From: Streptomyces lateritius | Lineage (GTDB): Bacteria; Actinomycetota; Actinomycetes; Streptomycetales; Streptomycetaceae | Assembly: GCF_014649715.1 (NCBI RefSeq) | Contig: NZ_BMTO01000022.1 | Location: forward strand, 20,416 to 84,415 | Direction of reading: 5' to 3' | Length of the DNA stretch: 64,000 nucleotides | Notes under the pieces: model-generated | Database searches by the model: none | Told to the model about the DNA's origin: nothing | What the model saw: the letters and a program-made list of their open reading frames with translations, nothing else | Translations under genes and position numbers: made by a program | In this document: piece after piece, positions 34,991 to 44,080 of the stretch | Layout of the letters: the number at the start of each line of letters is the position of its first letter | Position numbering within the stretch: position 1 is the first letter of the stretch

Positions 34991-36078
34991 CGTCCTGCGC
35001 CGGGAATTCGATCAAGATATGGGGCGAGGCGCTGCAGGATCTCGTCCGCGTCCTTCGTCCAGACGAAGGCCTTCGGGTCCTCGTTCCACTGGGCGATCCA
35101 GGAGCGGATGTCGCGTTCCAGGGCCTGGAGGTTCTTGTGGACTCCGCGCCGTATCTTCTTGTCGGTCAGGAGGCCGAACCACCGCTCGACCTGGTTGAGC
35201 CAGGATGAGTAGGTGGGCGTGAAGTGCATATGGAAGCGGGGGTGGGCTTCCAGCCACTTTCGGACCGTCGGCGCCTTGTGGGTGCTGTAGTTGTCGCAGA
35301 TCAGGTGGACGTCAAGGCCGGCGGGGACCTCCTTGTCCAGCTTGACCAGGAACTTCTTGAACTCCGCGGCCCGGTGGCGGCGGTGGATGGAGCCGATCAC
35401 CTCGCCGGTGGCCACATCCAGGGCGGCGAACAGCGTGGTGATGCCGTGGCGGACGTAGTCGTGGGTGCGGCGCTCGGGCATGCCCGGCATCATCGGCAGC
35501 ACCGGCGCGGAGCGGTCCAGCGCCTGGATCTGGGACTTCTCATCGACACACAGGACCAGCGCCTTCTCCGGCCGGTCGAGGTAGAGGCCCACGATGTCGC
35601 GGATCTTGTCGACGAACTGGGGGGCATTGGACAACTTGAACGTGTCCACCTGGTGCGGCTTGAGGCCGAAGGTGCGCCAGATCCGCCCCACGGTGGACTT
35701 GGACAGTCCACTCTCGGCCGCCAGCGACGCGCGTGACCAGTGTGTAGCGTCTTTCGGGGTGCGTTCCAAGGTGGCGACGGCGACCGCCTCCACTTGCTCA
35801 TCGGAGATCTTCCGGGGAGCGCCGGGGCGCGGTTCGTCGCCCAGTCCGTCCAGGCGCGACTCCAGGAAACGGTGACGCCACTTGCCCACCGTCTGCGGCC
35901 AGATGCCGAGCTCGGCGGCCACCTGCTGGTTCGATTTCCCCTCCGCACAGCCCAGCACGATCCGGCACCGCTGCGCCAGAGCCTGGGCGGACGTCGGCCG
36001 TCGCGACCAGCGCACCAGCGTCTGGCGCTCGTCGTCGGTCAACGTCACCTCGGCCACCGGCCGTCCCCTACGCGCCAC
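34987..36078 (-). CDS. IS630-family transposase, intact
   Basis: 363 aa, ATG at 36078. N-terminal HTH pair: SAQALAQRCRIVLGCAEGKS, LGIWPQTVGKWRHRFLES. The catalytic DDE residues are visible: Asp in LVLCVDEKSQIQ, Asp in HLICDNYSTHK and Glu in TYSSWLNQVERWFG. The C terminus is complete (APYLDRIPGAGR). This is one of the few transposases in the window without a break, so the element may still be mobile. Confidence 0.95.
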   Translation of the reverse strand: MARRGRPVAEVTLTDDERQTLVRWSRRPTSAQALAQRCRIVLGCAEGKSNQQVAAELGIWPQTVGKWRHRFLESRLDGLGDEPRPGAPRKISDEQVEAVAVATLERTPKDATHWSRASLAAESGLSKSTVGRIWRTFGLKPHQVDTFKLSNAPQFVDKIRDIVGLYLDRPEKALVLCVDEKSQIQALDRSAPVLPMMPGMPERRTHDYVRHGITTLFAALDVATGEVIGSIHRRHRAAEFKKFLVKLDKEVPAGLDVHLICDNYSTHKAPTVRKWLEAHPRFHMHFTPTYSSWLNQVERWFGLLTDKKIRRGVHKNLQALERDIRSWIAQWNEDPKAFVWTKDADEILQRLAPYLDRIPGAGR

Positions 36079-36125
36079 GCGGACAGTCTAGAAATGTTCA
36101 TTGAACTTCTGGCGTAGGGCACTAG

Positions 36126-36497
36126 GTGCTGATCGAGGTGCTGTTGCTGCACTGGACCCTGCCCGCCGAGGCGGTTGTCGCCGGGATGTCCACAGTGCTG
36201 AAGGTCGGCGCGATCAGTACCGACCTGGTGACCATCGAGGCCCGCAAGGCCCTGGAGAACGCAGCGACCGAGCCGGAGGACGAGCCGGCCGACGATCCGC
36301 TCGACTATGACGGCGACGGTTGCGGTGGTGAGGACACCGCCGCCGACGGAGCCAAGGTGATCTCCCTGCGCACCAAGCGGCTGCCGCCCGACCTGCGGCC
36401 CGGGCTGCCGGACATGAGCAAGCACGACCGGCTGCTCAAGCCGGTTGCCACCACCACGAGTACGGCGGCGACGCCGAAGAAGGGCACCAGCGCATGA
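36126..36497 (+). pseudogene. IS21-type transposase (IstA) remnant, C-terminal part
   Basis: After the compound element the frame resumes LIEVLLLHWTLPAEAVVAGM, then IEARKALENAATEPEDEPAD, and runs in frame to TGA 36495-36497. The end overlaps an ATG (ATGA), the usual istA/istB coupling. Confidence 0.65.
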
Positions 36498-36720
36498 TTC
36501 CCACCGCCACCTCCGAGCAGCACGCGGTCGAGGTCCCGGCCACCAAAATACTGCTGCCCGGCGACCCGGAGGACGCCGCGATCGGCGAACTCTGCCGGGA
36601 CCTGAGGTAGCAGTTCCTGCTGGACCTGTTGCAGCTCGAACGCGATGACCGGGAACTTCGCCGCCAGCAGCGGCTGATCAGGGCCGCACGTCCCCCGCCC
36701 CAAGCGGCGAGTCATCGGGA
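36494..36720 (+). pseudogene. IS21-type helper (IstB) remnant
   Basis: ATG 36494 opens IPTATSEQHAVEVPATKILL, then AAIGELCRDLR and a TAG. QFLLDLLQLERDDRELRRQQ, then RLIRAAR, follows in the same order as IstB N termini, with a deletion of about 20 residues. The ATPase domain is gone. Confidence 0.55.
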
Positions 36721-36904
36721 GGGGGACGTCGCGGGCGTAGAGCTGGGCGGCGGGGAGGAGGGGGATCGGGCCCTCGGGCCAGGGGCGGCCCTGGAGGATC
36801 CGCTTCTCGGTGGCCAGTTCCTCGGGAGTAGGCCGGGACGCCGAGCTGGGTCGTCCGGGGCGCCTGCGACCTGTGAACACACCTGCTCGCGTCCGATTCG
36901 ACGA

Positions 36905-37020
36905 CGTTCAGGTCCGGTCAAGGAGTTCACCCTGATCGAGGACGCCGGTCACTTCGCCGCCTGCACGCGGCCCGAGCTCTTCCTCGACTTCCTCCTGACC
37001 CGCGTCATGCCCACCCTCCA
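36905..37020 (+). pseudogene. Alpha/beta hydrolase C-terminal remnant
   Basis: FTLIEDAGHFAACTRPELFL, then DFLLTRVMPTL, is the closing segment of alpha/beta hydrolases, with the catalytic His in GHF. Nothing of the core domain is present. The DNA is fused in frame to unrelated sequence on both sides. Confidence 0.6.
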
Positions 37021-37243
37021 CAGCACCCCGATAAGGGCCGTGTCCTGTGCCGTGAGGCGACCGAGTGCGAGACGCTCTTCCCCCGTGGCAAGGGCCGGGC
37101 AGAACGAGGCGCAGCCGGACGGGGGACCCAACACGCACTCAGCAACGTGGTCATCCCTGACTGCCCGTCGGGGGTCGGAATCAGGGGTGCTTCGGGGGCG
37201 ACCCGGTAGTCTGGCCGGGTCGCTGGACCAGAGAATACAGACC

Positions 37244-37909
37244 ATGATCACACCAGGACGCCGCGCCTTCAGCCCCTTACTCGCCCCGACAGTCTGGACC
37301 GCCGTCGCTCTGGCCGTGGGCGCAGCCTTGTGGTCCCCCTCGGACACGGACCCCGACCTCAGTCCGTTCTTCCTGACCGTCAGCGACTTCGCTGCCCTGG
37401 ACCGCGGTGGTCCGATCGAAACCACCATGGCCCTGCTGGGTGCGGTTTCGTTGGTACTCCTGACGGTGGCGAGGGGGCGATGCGTGCCCGTGCGCGGTCT
37501 TCCCTCAGCCCTGCTGACCGTCTGGGGCCTGGGACTCGTGGTCGCGGCTGTGGTGCCGACCGATCCGCTGACCACACAGTTGAGCGGGTCCGCGTACGTG
37601 CACCGCTATGCCTCCATCGCGGCGTTCGCCGCACTCCCGGCCGCCGGGCTCCTTCTCGCCCGGCGGCTCTCCGCCGAACCGCATGCGGTGCGAACAGTTC
37701 GATGGCTGCGCGTCCTGTCGTGGATCGCCCTGATCGGGGCCGCGCTGATGGCCTACTCGGCGGGCCCCGGTGGCCGGGAGCTGATCGGCTTGGTCGAACG
37801 CCTGCTGCTCGGCAGTGAGGTGACCATGCTCGGCGTACTCGGCCGGTACGTACAAGAATGCGCACCGATCACAGCCCAAGCCCCCGCGCGGCCGCACGCA
37901 GGCGAGTGA
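37244..37909 (+). CDS. DUF998 family membrane protein
   Basis: ATG at 37244 (MITPGRRAFSPLLAPTVWTA); a much longer in-frame extension upstream is a fusion of IS21 and hydrolase remnants and is rejected. 221 aa. About six membrane segments are visible (TVWTAVALAVGAALW, ALLTVWGLGLVVAAVVPTDP, YASIAAFAALPAAGLLLARR, WIALIGAALMAYSAGPGG). The VVPTD motif and overall layout fit DUF998. Function unknown. Confidence 0.8.
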   Translation: MITPGRRAFSPLLAPTVWTAVALAVGAALWSPSDTDPDLSPFFLTVSDFAALDRGGPIETTMALLGAVSLVLLTVARGRCVPVRGLPSALLTVWGLGLVVAAVVPTDPLTTQLSGSAYVHRYASIAAFAALPAAGLLLARRLSAEPHAVRTVRWLRVLSWIALIGAALMAYSAGPGGRELIGLVERLLLGSEVTMLGVLGRYVQECAPITAQAPARPHAGE

Positions 37910-37969
37910 GCACCTGGCGTTTCTCCGCTGGCTCGGACATGGTCGTTGTGCCGCGAGGGAGTGCTGATG

Positions 37970-38099
37970 CTGCTGCCTGTTCTCGGCCGGGGCGAGACAG
38001 CCTGGAAGTTCGGTGCATGCGCAGGCGACGGCGGTAGTTGAAGGTCTCGATGAGGCAGAAGACCTCGGCTCGGGCGGTGCGCAGCCGAACGGCCTGCAC
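37970..38099 (-). pseudogene. IS3-family transposase C-terminal remnant
   Basis: The minus strand reads RTARAEVFCLIETFNYRRRL, then RMHRTS. It matches the last helix of IS3 OrfB (usually TRAEA...IE.FYNRRR.HS.LGY). No catalytic part is left. Confidence 0.55.
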
Positions 38100-38922
38100 T
38101 GGGGCGGAGCGGTGGCTGAATGTTCGGCGTGCTCGGCGACGGGGTGGCCGTCACCCGGCCGACGTGCCGAGGTTCGGGGAAGGCGTGCAGCCCTCCAGCG
38201 GCTGACCCGCCCGCCGCCCGCGATGGCGGCCGTAGCCCAAAGCGGCACCTGAGCGTGAGCAGCAGCGTCTTCGCCTCGTTCGTCTATCGGGACAGCCCGG
38301 AGCGGGCGACGCACGCGCGGGCGCTCGGGGCGGCCTCCCCAAATTGCCGCGTTTGACCCGCGGGCCGCTGTGGCGCTCGCCGCCTGACTGGAGACGATGG
38401 CCTCGTTCTAGGACCGGGCCGAAGAACTCGAGAACGAGGAGGGCGCGGCGCCGCTCGTTGAGCCGGCGGCCCGTTTCACCCGCGTCTACCTGCGGACAAG
38501 GGGGTCGGCTGCACGCTGCTCCTTCGCAACGGCCACCCCGGCCGGGGCAGCGAAGGAGACGAGACGATGACGACCACCCACCCGAGGGCCGGTCAGCGGC
38601 ACCGCTCGGGCCGATCACACTGGAAGGTCGGCCCGTGGCGGGCAAGCCGAAGGGGGTTCCCTGGGTGCCCACTTCGGAAGGCACTCAGGAACCCCCTTTG
38701 GTGCCCGGCACCCGAGGTCGGAGGAAAACTCCTTGTCAGGGCTGCAGTCGGCGTGAAAACTGCGCCGTCACAACCCTCTTCTCTCCTCAATATGTCCGTA
38801 GTGGAGGAGAGCATCGGGTTCTGGGGGGCCCGGACGTCCTCCCAGGCCGGACGCGGCCAGCGGCAGCGGCAGCGGCGGCGGTCGGCCGGCGGCGGGTCGC
38901 GAGCAACGAGGGGGCAGAGCTG
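38100..38922. other. Decayed region with a large hairpin
   Basis: About 820 bp with no supported gene. Open frames here are extensions of the replication-relaxation frame or shadows. The hairpin at 38652-38697 is listed separately. Confidence 0.4.
38652..38697. terminator. Long stem-loop
   Basis: GGGGGTTCCCTGGGTGCC (38652-38669) pairs with GGCACTCAGGAACCCCC (38680-38696) with one bulge, followed by TTT. It could terminate transcription before the replication-relaxation gene. Confidence 0.6.
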
Positions 38923-40565
38923 ATGGTGGGGAAGCGGAAGAACAACCCGGCGGGGTCGACGAACAGCTACCGCGGCGACGTGCTGCGCGTGCTCGGGGCG
39001 CTGAAGGTGGCGACGGCTGATCAGATCCAGCGGATCGGCGCTCCGCATCTGAGCTTCCGGCACGCCGACAAGGAACCGCCGTCGAAGCAGAAGCAGGCCC
39101 GCACCGCCTCGCACACCGGCGCACTCTCCGACATGCGCAAGCACGGCCTGTCCGAGAACGGCGGATCCACCGAGACCGGCGACTCCCTGCGTAACCAGAC
39201 CACCAAGGGCCTGCAGGCCGCCTCCTACGAGCTGCGGCGCCCGGCGGGGGAGATGGGCTCCACCGCACGCGGCGCCGGCTCCAGCGGCGCGTCCCACCCG
39301 ATGTCCGTCAACGAGACCGTCATCGCCCTGCTGCGCCCGAAGCCGAACATGGCCAGGCTCACCGTCGACTCGCCACACGTTCAGGCCGCCGCCCAGGCCG
39401 CCGTCGACTCACCGGACGGGATCGGCACGATCGCCTCGTTCTGGACCGAGGTATCGCTGCCCGCCACCGGCACCTGGAACGCGCCCGGCAAGGGCGGTGC
39501 CCAGGCCGACCTGGTTCTCACCGCCCCGCAGGACGGGGTGCCGCTGCTGTTCATCGAGGTCGACAACTGCCACGAGACCGCTGAGGAACTCGCCGACAAG
39601 CTGGAGAAGTACGCGCGGTTCTTCCGGCGGAAGGTGAAGGACACCGATGGCAAGGAGCGCCCGATGTGGCGCACCCGCTGGATGGTCCCCACCGACCCGC
39701 GTGCGGACCAGCCCTATCCGCCGGTGCTGCTGGTGTTCAACCGGCTTGGCGAGCGCAACCCCAACCGCACGGTCCCGCGGCTCATGGAGCTCACCCGGCA
39801 CCTGTGGCAGGGGGAGCGGGACGAGGGAGGCCATCACCGCTACACAAGAAGATCCCGATCGTCGTGGTCGGGCTGAACCAGCTGCGTGAGCATGGCCCGG
39901 CCGGCCCGGTGTTCGCCCGCTTCGGACGCAGCGGCCCGCAGCCCCTGCTGGAGGCGATCGGCAACCCACGCCTCGACGCTGCCCGCGCCTGCGCGCAGGC
40001 GCAGTACCGGGCCTGTGAGGAGATGTACCAGGAGCAGATGCGGCGGGCGGCGCAGGAGCAGGCGGCGAAGCAGGCAGCCGAGCGTGAGGCGCGCCGTCCT
40101 GTGTGCGCCGGCTGCGGGGCGAAGTTCACCGACGAACGGTGGGCGGCACAGGCGACCGACTGGGGCACCCCGAAGGACTGCCACCCGCAGCTGTGCGAGG
40201 GCTGCAAGCAGACGGCCACCGCGGCCGCCGCCAGCCCGGCGGCCCGCACGCTGGAGCACCGAGAACCGGAGCGCGGGGGAGCGGGGTGGGACGACTTCCG
40301 GCGGAACACCCGGCGCCCCGTCTGCACCGAGTGCGGTGCCGAGTTCACCGACGAACGGTGGAGGGCGACCGAGCGCGTCGGTTGGGGTACGACCCAGGAA
40401 TCCCGACCGACGCTGTGCGGGGACTGCGACCAGCGGCACGAGAACGACTGGGAGGAAACCTGGCCGGGCGCGATCCGCCGGGACCAGGACCAGGACCAGG
40501 ACCAGGAGCAAGAGCAGGCCGTGCCCGAGCAAAAGGCCGGCTGGCTCTCACGTCTGCGCCGCTGA
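38923..40565 (+). pseudogene. Replication-relaxation family protein, frameshifted
   Basis: ATG 38923 follows GAGGGGG. The first 317 residues have the replication-relaxation pattern: SYRGDVLRVLGALKVATADQ at the N-terminal winged helix, then GGAQADLVLTAPQDGVPLLF, IEVDNCHETAEELADKLEKY and ARFF of the PD-(D/E)XK-like half. Near 39835 the frame slips: this frame ends RYTRRSRSSWSG, while the next frame continues HKKIPIVVVGLNQLREHGPA. It then runs to two Cys-zinc-ribbon-like repeats (RRPVCAGCGAKFTDERW, RRPVCTECGAEFTDERW) and a stop at 40565. Such proteins belong to linear or conjugative plasmids. One missing base breaks an otherwise complete gene of about 547 aa. Confidence 0.75.
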
Positions 40566-41105
40566 GCCGGGCACGCCGCCGGCGGGCGCGGGCAAGCCCA
40601 AGGTCACCCTGGGCAAGCCCGCGCTCGACTTCGGCTGACCCGACGACAGCGGGGCCGGACGGGATCACCCTGCCCGGCCCCGCTGGTCGTTCCCGGCTGC
40701 TCACCGGCTGAGCCGGATAGTGGCCCCCACGCGAACTCGAGGTCGTCCAGGAAGACGGTCACCAGCTCCTTCTCCTACAGCCCGCGCAGGAGCATCGGAA
40801 CGGCCTCCATCCGCTCCAGAATGAACAGGGTCTCGGGCTGCCCCATCAGCGCGTACCGGCCGTGGGAGGCGGGTGTGTTGCCCGGCCCGTACGCCCGCAG
40901 CAGCTCCTCCAGGCGGGCGCGGTGCTGATCCACGAACGCCTCCAAGCGCTCGATGTACGGACTGGATCGATGGAACCGTGGTTGGCGCTGAGATTGATCA
41001 TGGTCGCTGAGGCTGGTTCGAATGGTGGGCGCAGCAATCAGACGGCCCGGACTATCCTGCCCTGCAGCGCTGGTCATCGGACCGGCGCGCAAAGAGAGGC
41101 AAACA
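40566..41105. other. Intergenic region with a small decayed gene end
   Basis: Between the replication-relaxation gene and the GAF-PP2C gene. A minus-strand piece (40775-40963) is listed separately. A short plus-strand tail, AGKPKVTLGKPALDFG, ends at about 40638 and looks like a gene end without a beginning. Confidence 0.4.
40775..40963 (-). pseudogene. C-terminal remnant of an unknown gene
   Basis: YIERLEAFVDQHRARLEELL, then RAYGPGNTPASHGRYALMGQ and PETLFILERM, reads like a real protein end with stop at 40775. Upstream codons lose coding character and there is no start signal. Family unknown. Confidence 0.4.
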
Positions 41106-42536
41106 ATGCCGCAAGAGGGACACGCGGCCGTCCACGGCGGTAAGCCGGGGCGGTGGGCGCCCAGCGCGGCGGGAGAAGCCTCCCGCATCGAGGCGGTGCG
41201 CCGCTACGACATTCTCGACACCCCGCCGGACGGCGCGTTCGACCGTGTTGCGGCGATGGCGGCCCGGCTGTTCGCGGTGCCGGTGGCGAGCGTGACGATC
41301 GTGGATGAGGACCGGATCTGGTTCAAGGCCGCGCACGGGCTGGAGGGTGTGAGCGAGATCAGCCGGGAGCCGGGTCTGTGCGGCTCGGCGATCCTGTCGG
41401 ACGAGACCCTGGTGATTCCCGACACGCTCACCGACCCGGTCGCCTGCTCCAACGGTCTGGTCACCGGGCCGATGGGGGTGCGCTTCTATGCCGCCGCTCC
41501 GATCATCACGCACGACGGGCACCGGCTGGGCACGGTCAACATCCTCGACACCCGCCCGCGCCTGATCACCGAGGACGACACCGCCACCCTCGCGGACCTG
41601 GCCGCCATCGTCCTCGATGAGATGGAGATGCGCCTGTCGGCGCTGAACGCCCTGCGCGTGGAGCAGGAACGGCGCCGGGAGCAGGAGGAGGCCCGCGAGC
41701 GCGCGGAGCGGGACACGGCCGCTATCCAGGCTTTCGCCTCCACCCTCCAGCGCACCCTGCTGCCGCCGGCTCTGCCGGTGGTGCCGGGTCTGGAGCTGGC
41801 TTGCCACTACGCCACCGCCTCCCCCAGGGACGTGGGCGGCGACTTCTACGACGTCTTCCCCCTCGGCGGGGGGAAGTGGGCGTTCTTCCTCGGGGATGTG
41901 TGCGGCAAGGGCCCCGAGGCCGCCGCAGTCACGTCCCTGACCCGCTACACGCTGCGCGCCGCGGCATTGATAGACCCGGACCCCGACATAGTGCTCACCT
42001 CGCTGAACACGGCGCTGCTGCTGGAGCCGGCCGTCGGTACCCGCTTCTGTACGGCCGTCTTCGGCATCCTTGAGCCGCACGAGGAGGAAGGTTTTGCCGT
42101 CACGGTGGCCACCGGCGGGCATCCCCCGGTGTACCACCTGCGCGGCCACGGTGTGGTCGAAGCGGTGCGCCCCAAGGGCGGCATGCTCATCGGGGCGCTG
42201 GCCGAGGCGCACTTCGCCTCCCACACCTTCCGTCTCGCCCCGGGCGAAGGTCTGCTGCTGTACACCGACGGGCTGACCGAGGCCCGCACCGCCGATGGGC
42301 AAATGATCGGGGAAGAGGGCCTGACCGGCTTCCTCGCCGCCCGCACCGCACCGGTCGGCGCGACGGCGGTCATCGAGGACACCGTCGCCCTCATCGACGC
42401 CACACCCTACGGCGCCGGGGACGACGTCGCGCTGCTGGCCCTGTCCGTTCCCTTCGCCGACGCCTCTGTGGACGGCGTCACCGCCAACGCCCACACCATC
42501 GCCCCCGCCGGCGAGATGCCGGAGAGCCGACCGTGA
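41106..42536 (+). CDS. GAF-domain PP2C-type (SpoIIE/RsbU-like) phosphatase
   Basis: ATG at 41106 with GAGAGG upstream; 476 aa. The N-terminal GAF domain (about residues 20-180) reads IEAVRRYDILDTPPDGAFDR, then CGSAILSDETLVIPD and MGVRFYAAAPIITHDGHRLG. A coiled coil of about 40 residues follows (RVEQERRREQEEARERAERD). The SpoIIE phosphatase domain has the metal-binding motifs DVGGDFYDVF, LGDVCGKGPEAA, GGHPPVYHLRG, LYTDGLTEAR and GDDVALL. It would dephosphorylate an anti-sigma antagonist in response to a GAF ligand. The next gene, an anti-anti-sigma factor overlapping by four bases, is the obvious substrate. Confidence 0.93.
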   Translation: MPQEGHAAVHGGKPGRWAPSAAGEASRIEAVRRYDILDTPPDGAFDRVAAMAARLFAVPVASVTIVDEDRIWFKAAHGLEGVSEISREPGLCGSAILSDETLVIPDTLTDPVACSNGLVTGPMGVRFYAAAPIITHDGHRLGTVNILDTRPRLITEDDTATLADLAAIVLDEMEMRLSALNALRVEQERRREQEEARERAERDTAAIQAFASTLQRTLLPPALPVVPGLELACHYATASPRDVGGDFYDVFPLGGGKWAFFLGDVCGKGPEAAAVTSLTRYTLRAAALIDPDPDIVLTSLNTALLLEPAVGTRFCTAVFGILEPHEEEGFAVTVATGGHPPVYHLRGHGVVEAVRPKGGMLIGALAEAHFASHTFRLAPGEGLLLYTDGLTEARTADGQMIGEEGLTGFLAARTAPVGATAVIEDTVALIDATPYGAGDDVALLALSVPFADASVDGVTANAHTIAPAGEMPESRP

Positions 42537-42907
42537 CCGACTTCCGCCTCACCACGCAGCACACCGACGGTGATCTGGTCCTGGCAGGAATTGCCGGTGA
42601 TCTGGACATCGCCACCGCCCCCCACTTGCGCGCGCAGGGGCTGACCCTGATCGGGCAGGGCCACCGCCACCTGATCCTGGACCTTGCAGCCGTCACCTTC
42701 TGCGACTCCTCCGGATTCAACGCCCTGGTCGGCATCTTCCGCTGCGCCAAGGAACCAGGCGGCAGCCTGACCCTCGCCGCCGTCCCCGACCGGCTGGAGC
42801 GACTGCTCAGCCTCACCGGGCTCGATGCCCTGCTGCCCGCCTACCCCACCGCCGCCGACGCCCTCGCCGCGCACGCCCGCAGCCAGGACACGGCCACCGC
42901 GCAATAG
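42533..42907 (+). CDS. STAS-domain anti-anti-sigma factor
   Basis: GTG at 42533 overlaps the phosphatase stop (GTGA). 124 aa, one STAS domain: GDLDIATAPHLRAQGLTLIG, LILDLAAVTFCDSSGFNALV. The Ser in CDSSG is the conserved phosphorylation site. When dephosphorylated it would bind an anti-sigma kinase and free a sigma factor. No kinase or sigma gene is next to it, so it acts on a partner elsewhere. Confidence 0.92.
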   Translation: MTDFRLTTQHTDGDLVLAGIAGDLDIATAPHLRAQGLTLIGQGHRHLILDLAAVTFCDSSGFNALVGIFRCAKEPGGSLTLAAVPDRLERLLSLTGLDALLPAYPTAADALAAHARSQDTATAQ

Positions 42908-43068
42908 GCCGTGGCGGGGCGCCTGCGGTGCACGGAAGCCCGGATCTCTTATGTGGCGATTACATCGCGCATTTGGGGTAGTCGCCAGGGTGGGACGGCG
43001 CTGATCTTGGCGTGATCCTGACTCGTGGAGTGCACTACGTGCTTCGCACAACGGATTGGACACCTGCC

Positions 43069-43371
43069 ATGACCACTGCGAACCCGGCCGGCACCCCTGG
43101 CCACCGCACCGGTGGCGACGTCACCGGACAGCGGACCCGCCGGCTGTCGACCGAGACGAAGTCGGCCCTGAAGACCACGGAGTTCTTCGTCTACATCGCC
43201 TCCGTCATCGCGGTCCTGATCGCCTCCATGCTGGTGGGCACCGAAGAAGGCCACACCGACTACTTCCGCGCCGACAAAGCCTGGCTCTACATCGTGATCC
43301 TCACCGTCGGCTACATGATCAGCCGAGGGCTGGCCAAGTCCGGCAGCCGCGATCACTACGACGGCTCCTGA
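43069..43371 (+). CDS. Small membrane protein, two helices
   Basis: ATG at 43069 (MTTANPAGTPGHRTGGDVTG); 100 aa. A disordered N-terminal 30 residues is followed by two membrane helices (FFVYIASVIAVLIASMLVG, AWLYIVILTVGYMISRGLA) and a charged end, SGSRDHYDGS. This type of small protein is common in Streptomyces. Function unknown. Confidence 0.75.
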   Translation: MTTANPAGTPGHRTGGDVTGQRTRRLSTETKSALKTTEFFVYIASVIAVLIASMLVGTEEGHTDYFRADKAWLYIVILTVGYMISRGLAKSGSRDHYDGS

Positions 43372-43581
43372 CTTCGCACAGCACGAAGGAGAGCAAGCCG
43401 CCAAGAGGCGCAGGGCTTCACCGCGGCCTGGGGTGCTGGGCGTCGTGTGGACGTGCCAGCAGCCCGCATATGGGTGATCCCGGGACTTGCGTGGTCATGC
43501 CCGTCGGCCCCAGGGGAATATTCACCGTGTGAGGCGGACCGCCGGGATCTGCTGCTGGACCGCCGCGGCCCCTTGCAGCGA

Positions 43582-43621
43582 GCCGCCCCCCAACCGGACG
43601 TGAGACCGGGCAGGGGGCGGC
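43582..43621 (-). terminator. Terminator of the small coiled-coil gene
   Basis: GCCGCCCCC (43582-43590) pairs with GGGGGCGGC (43613-43621), about 40 bases past the stop of the minus-strand gene at 43663. Confidence 0.6.
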
Positions 43622-43662
43622 GCAAAGCCAGACGGCGGCTCCCGGTAGGGCGGGAGGGGCCG

Positions 43663-43884
43663 TCAGTCCTTGGCGATGGCCATTCCGAGGAAGATCCCGA
43701 CCAGCAGTGCGACACTGCCGGTGGCCATCACCGCCCACGTCCCTGTCTGCGTCGCGGTGAACGTCGAGGTCATCCCCGCCTGCGCCGCCGCCTGTGTGGA
43801 CTGCGCCCCGGCCATGGCCGCCTCCTGGACGGCCAGACCCGTCTCCAGCTTCTGGATCTTGCTCTCCAGCTCAGACTGCTCCAT
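43663..43884 (-). CDS. Small coiled-coil plus membrane-anchor protein, 73 aa
   Basis: I use the ATG at 43884 (MEQSELESKIQKLETGLAVQ) with GAGAGG upstream. Residues 1-25 form a heptad-like helix, the middle is Ala/Thr/Gln-rich, and the C terminus is a single membrane helix (WAVMATGSVALLVGIFLGMA). The layout resembles small phage or plasmid membrane proteins, but no family is assigned. Confidence 0.65.
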   Translation of the reverse strand: MEQSELESKIQKLETGLAVQEAAMAGAQSTQAAAQAGMTSTFTATQTGTWAVMATGSVALLVGIFLGMAIAKD

Positions 43885-44080
43885 CGTGCGGTTCCTCTCT
43901 GAACGGTGATGCCGGCCGATCCCGGCATCACCGTCCATCGGTTCCCCACCGCGCGGACACAGTCGCGTGATCTTGGAAGGGGCCGTCCTGGTCCGGGAGG
44001 GCTCCTAGCACGGGAGCGCCTTTCGCTCGGTGCAGATAGCCGGCCGCGAGCGCGGCGGCCGCGGTGACGACGACGTCCAT

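Larger units (their letters stand above)
33833..36124. mobile_element. Compound IS630-family element carrying a MerR/monooxygenase cassette
   Basis: The outer ends are CTAG-TGTCCTGCGCCGGGAGTTCG at the left (33831 on) and its imperfect inverse GAACTTCTGGCGTAGGGCACTAG (36103-36125) at the right. Both have the terminal TA/CTAG of IS630 insertions and split an IstA frame. Inside are an inverted copy of the same end (33880-33901), the MerR gene, a divergent gene, another end copy (34988-35010) and the IS630 transposase. The 34988-36125 part alone is a complete IS630 of about 1.14 kb. The extra end copies make the cassette a passenger that could move with the outer ends. Confidence 0.65.

Noticed and set aside
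36629..37243. 205-codon N-terminal extension of the DUF998 protein
   Set aside because: It is an accidental in-frame fusion of an IstB remnant and an alpha/beta hydrolase tail; the DUF998 membrane protein starts at 37244.
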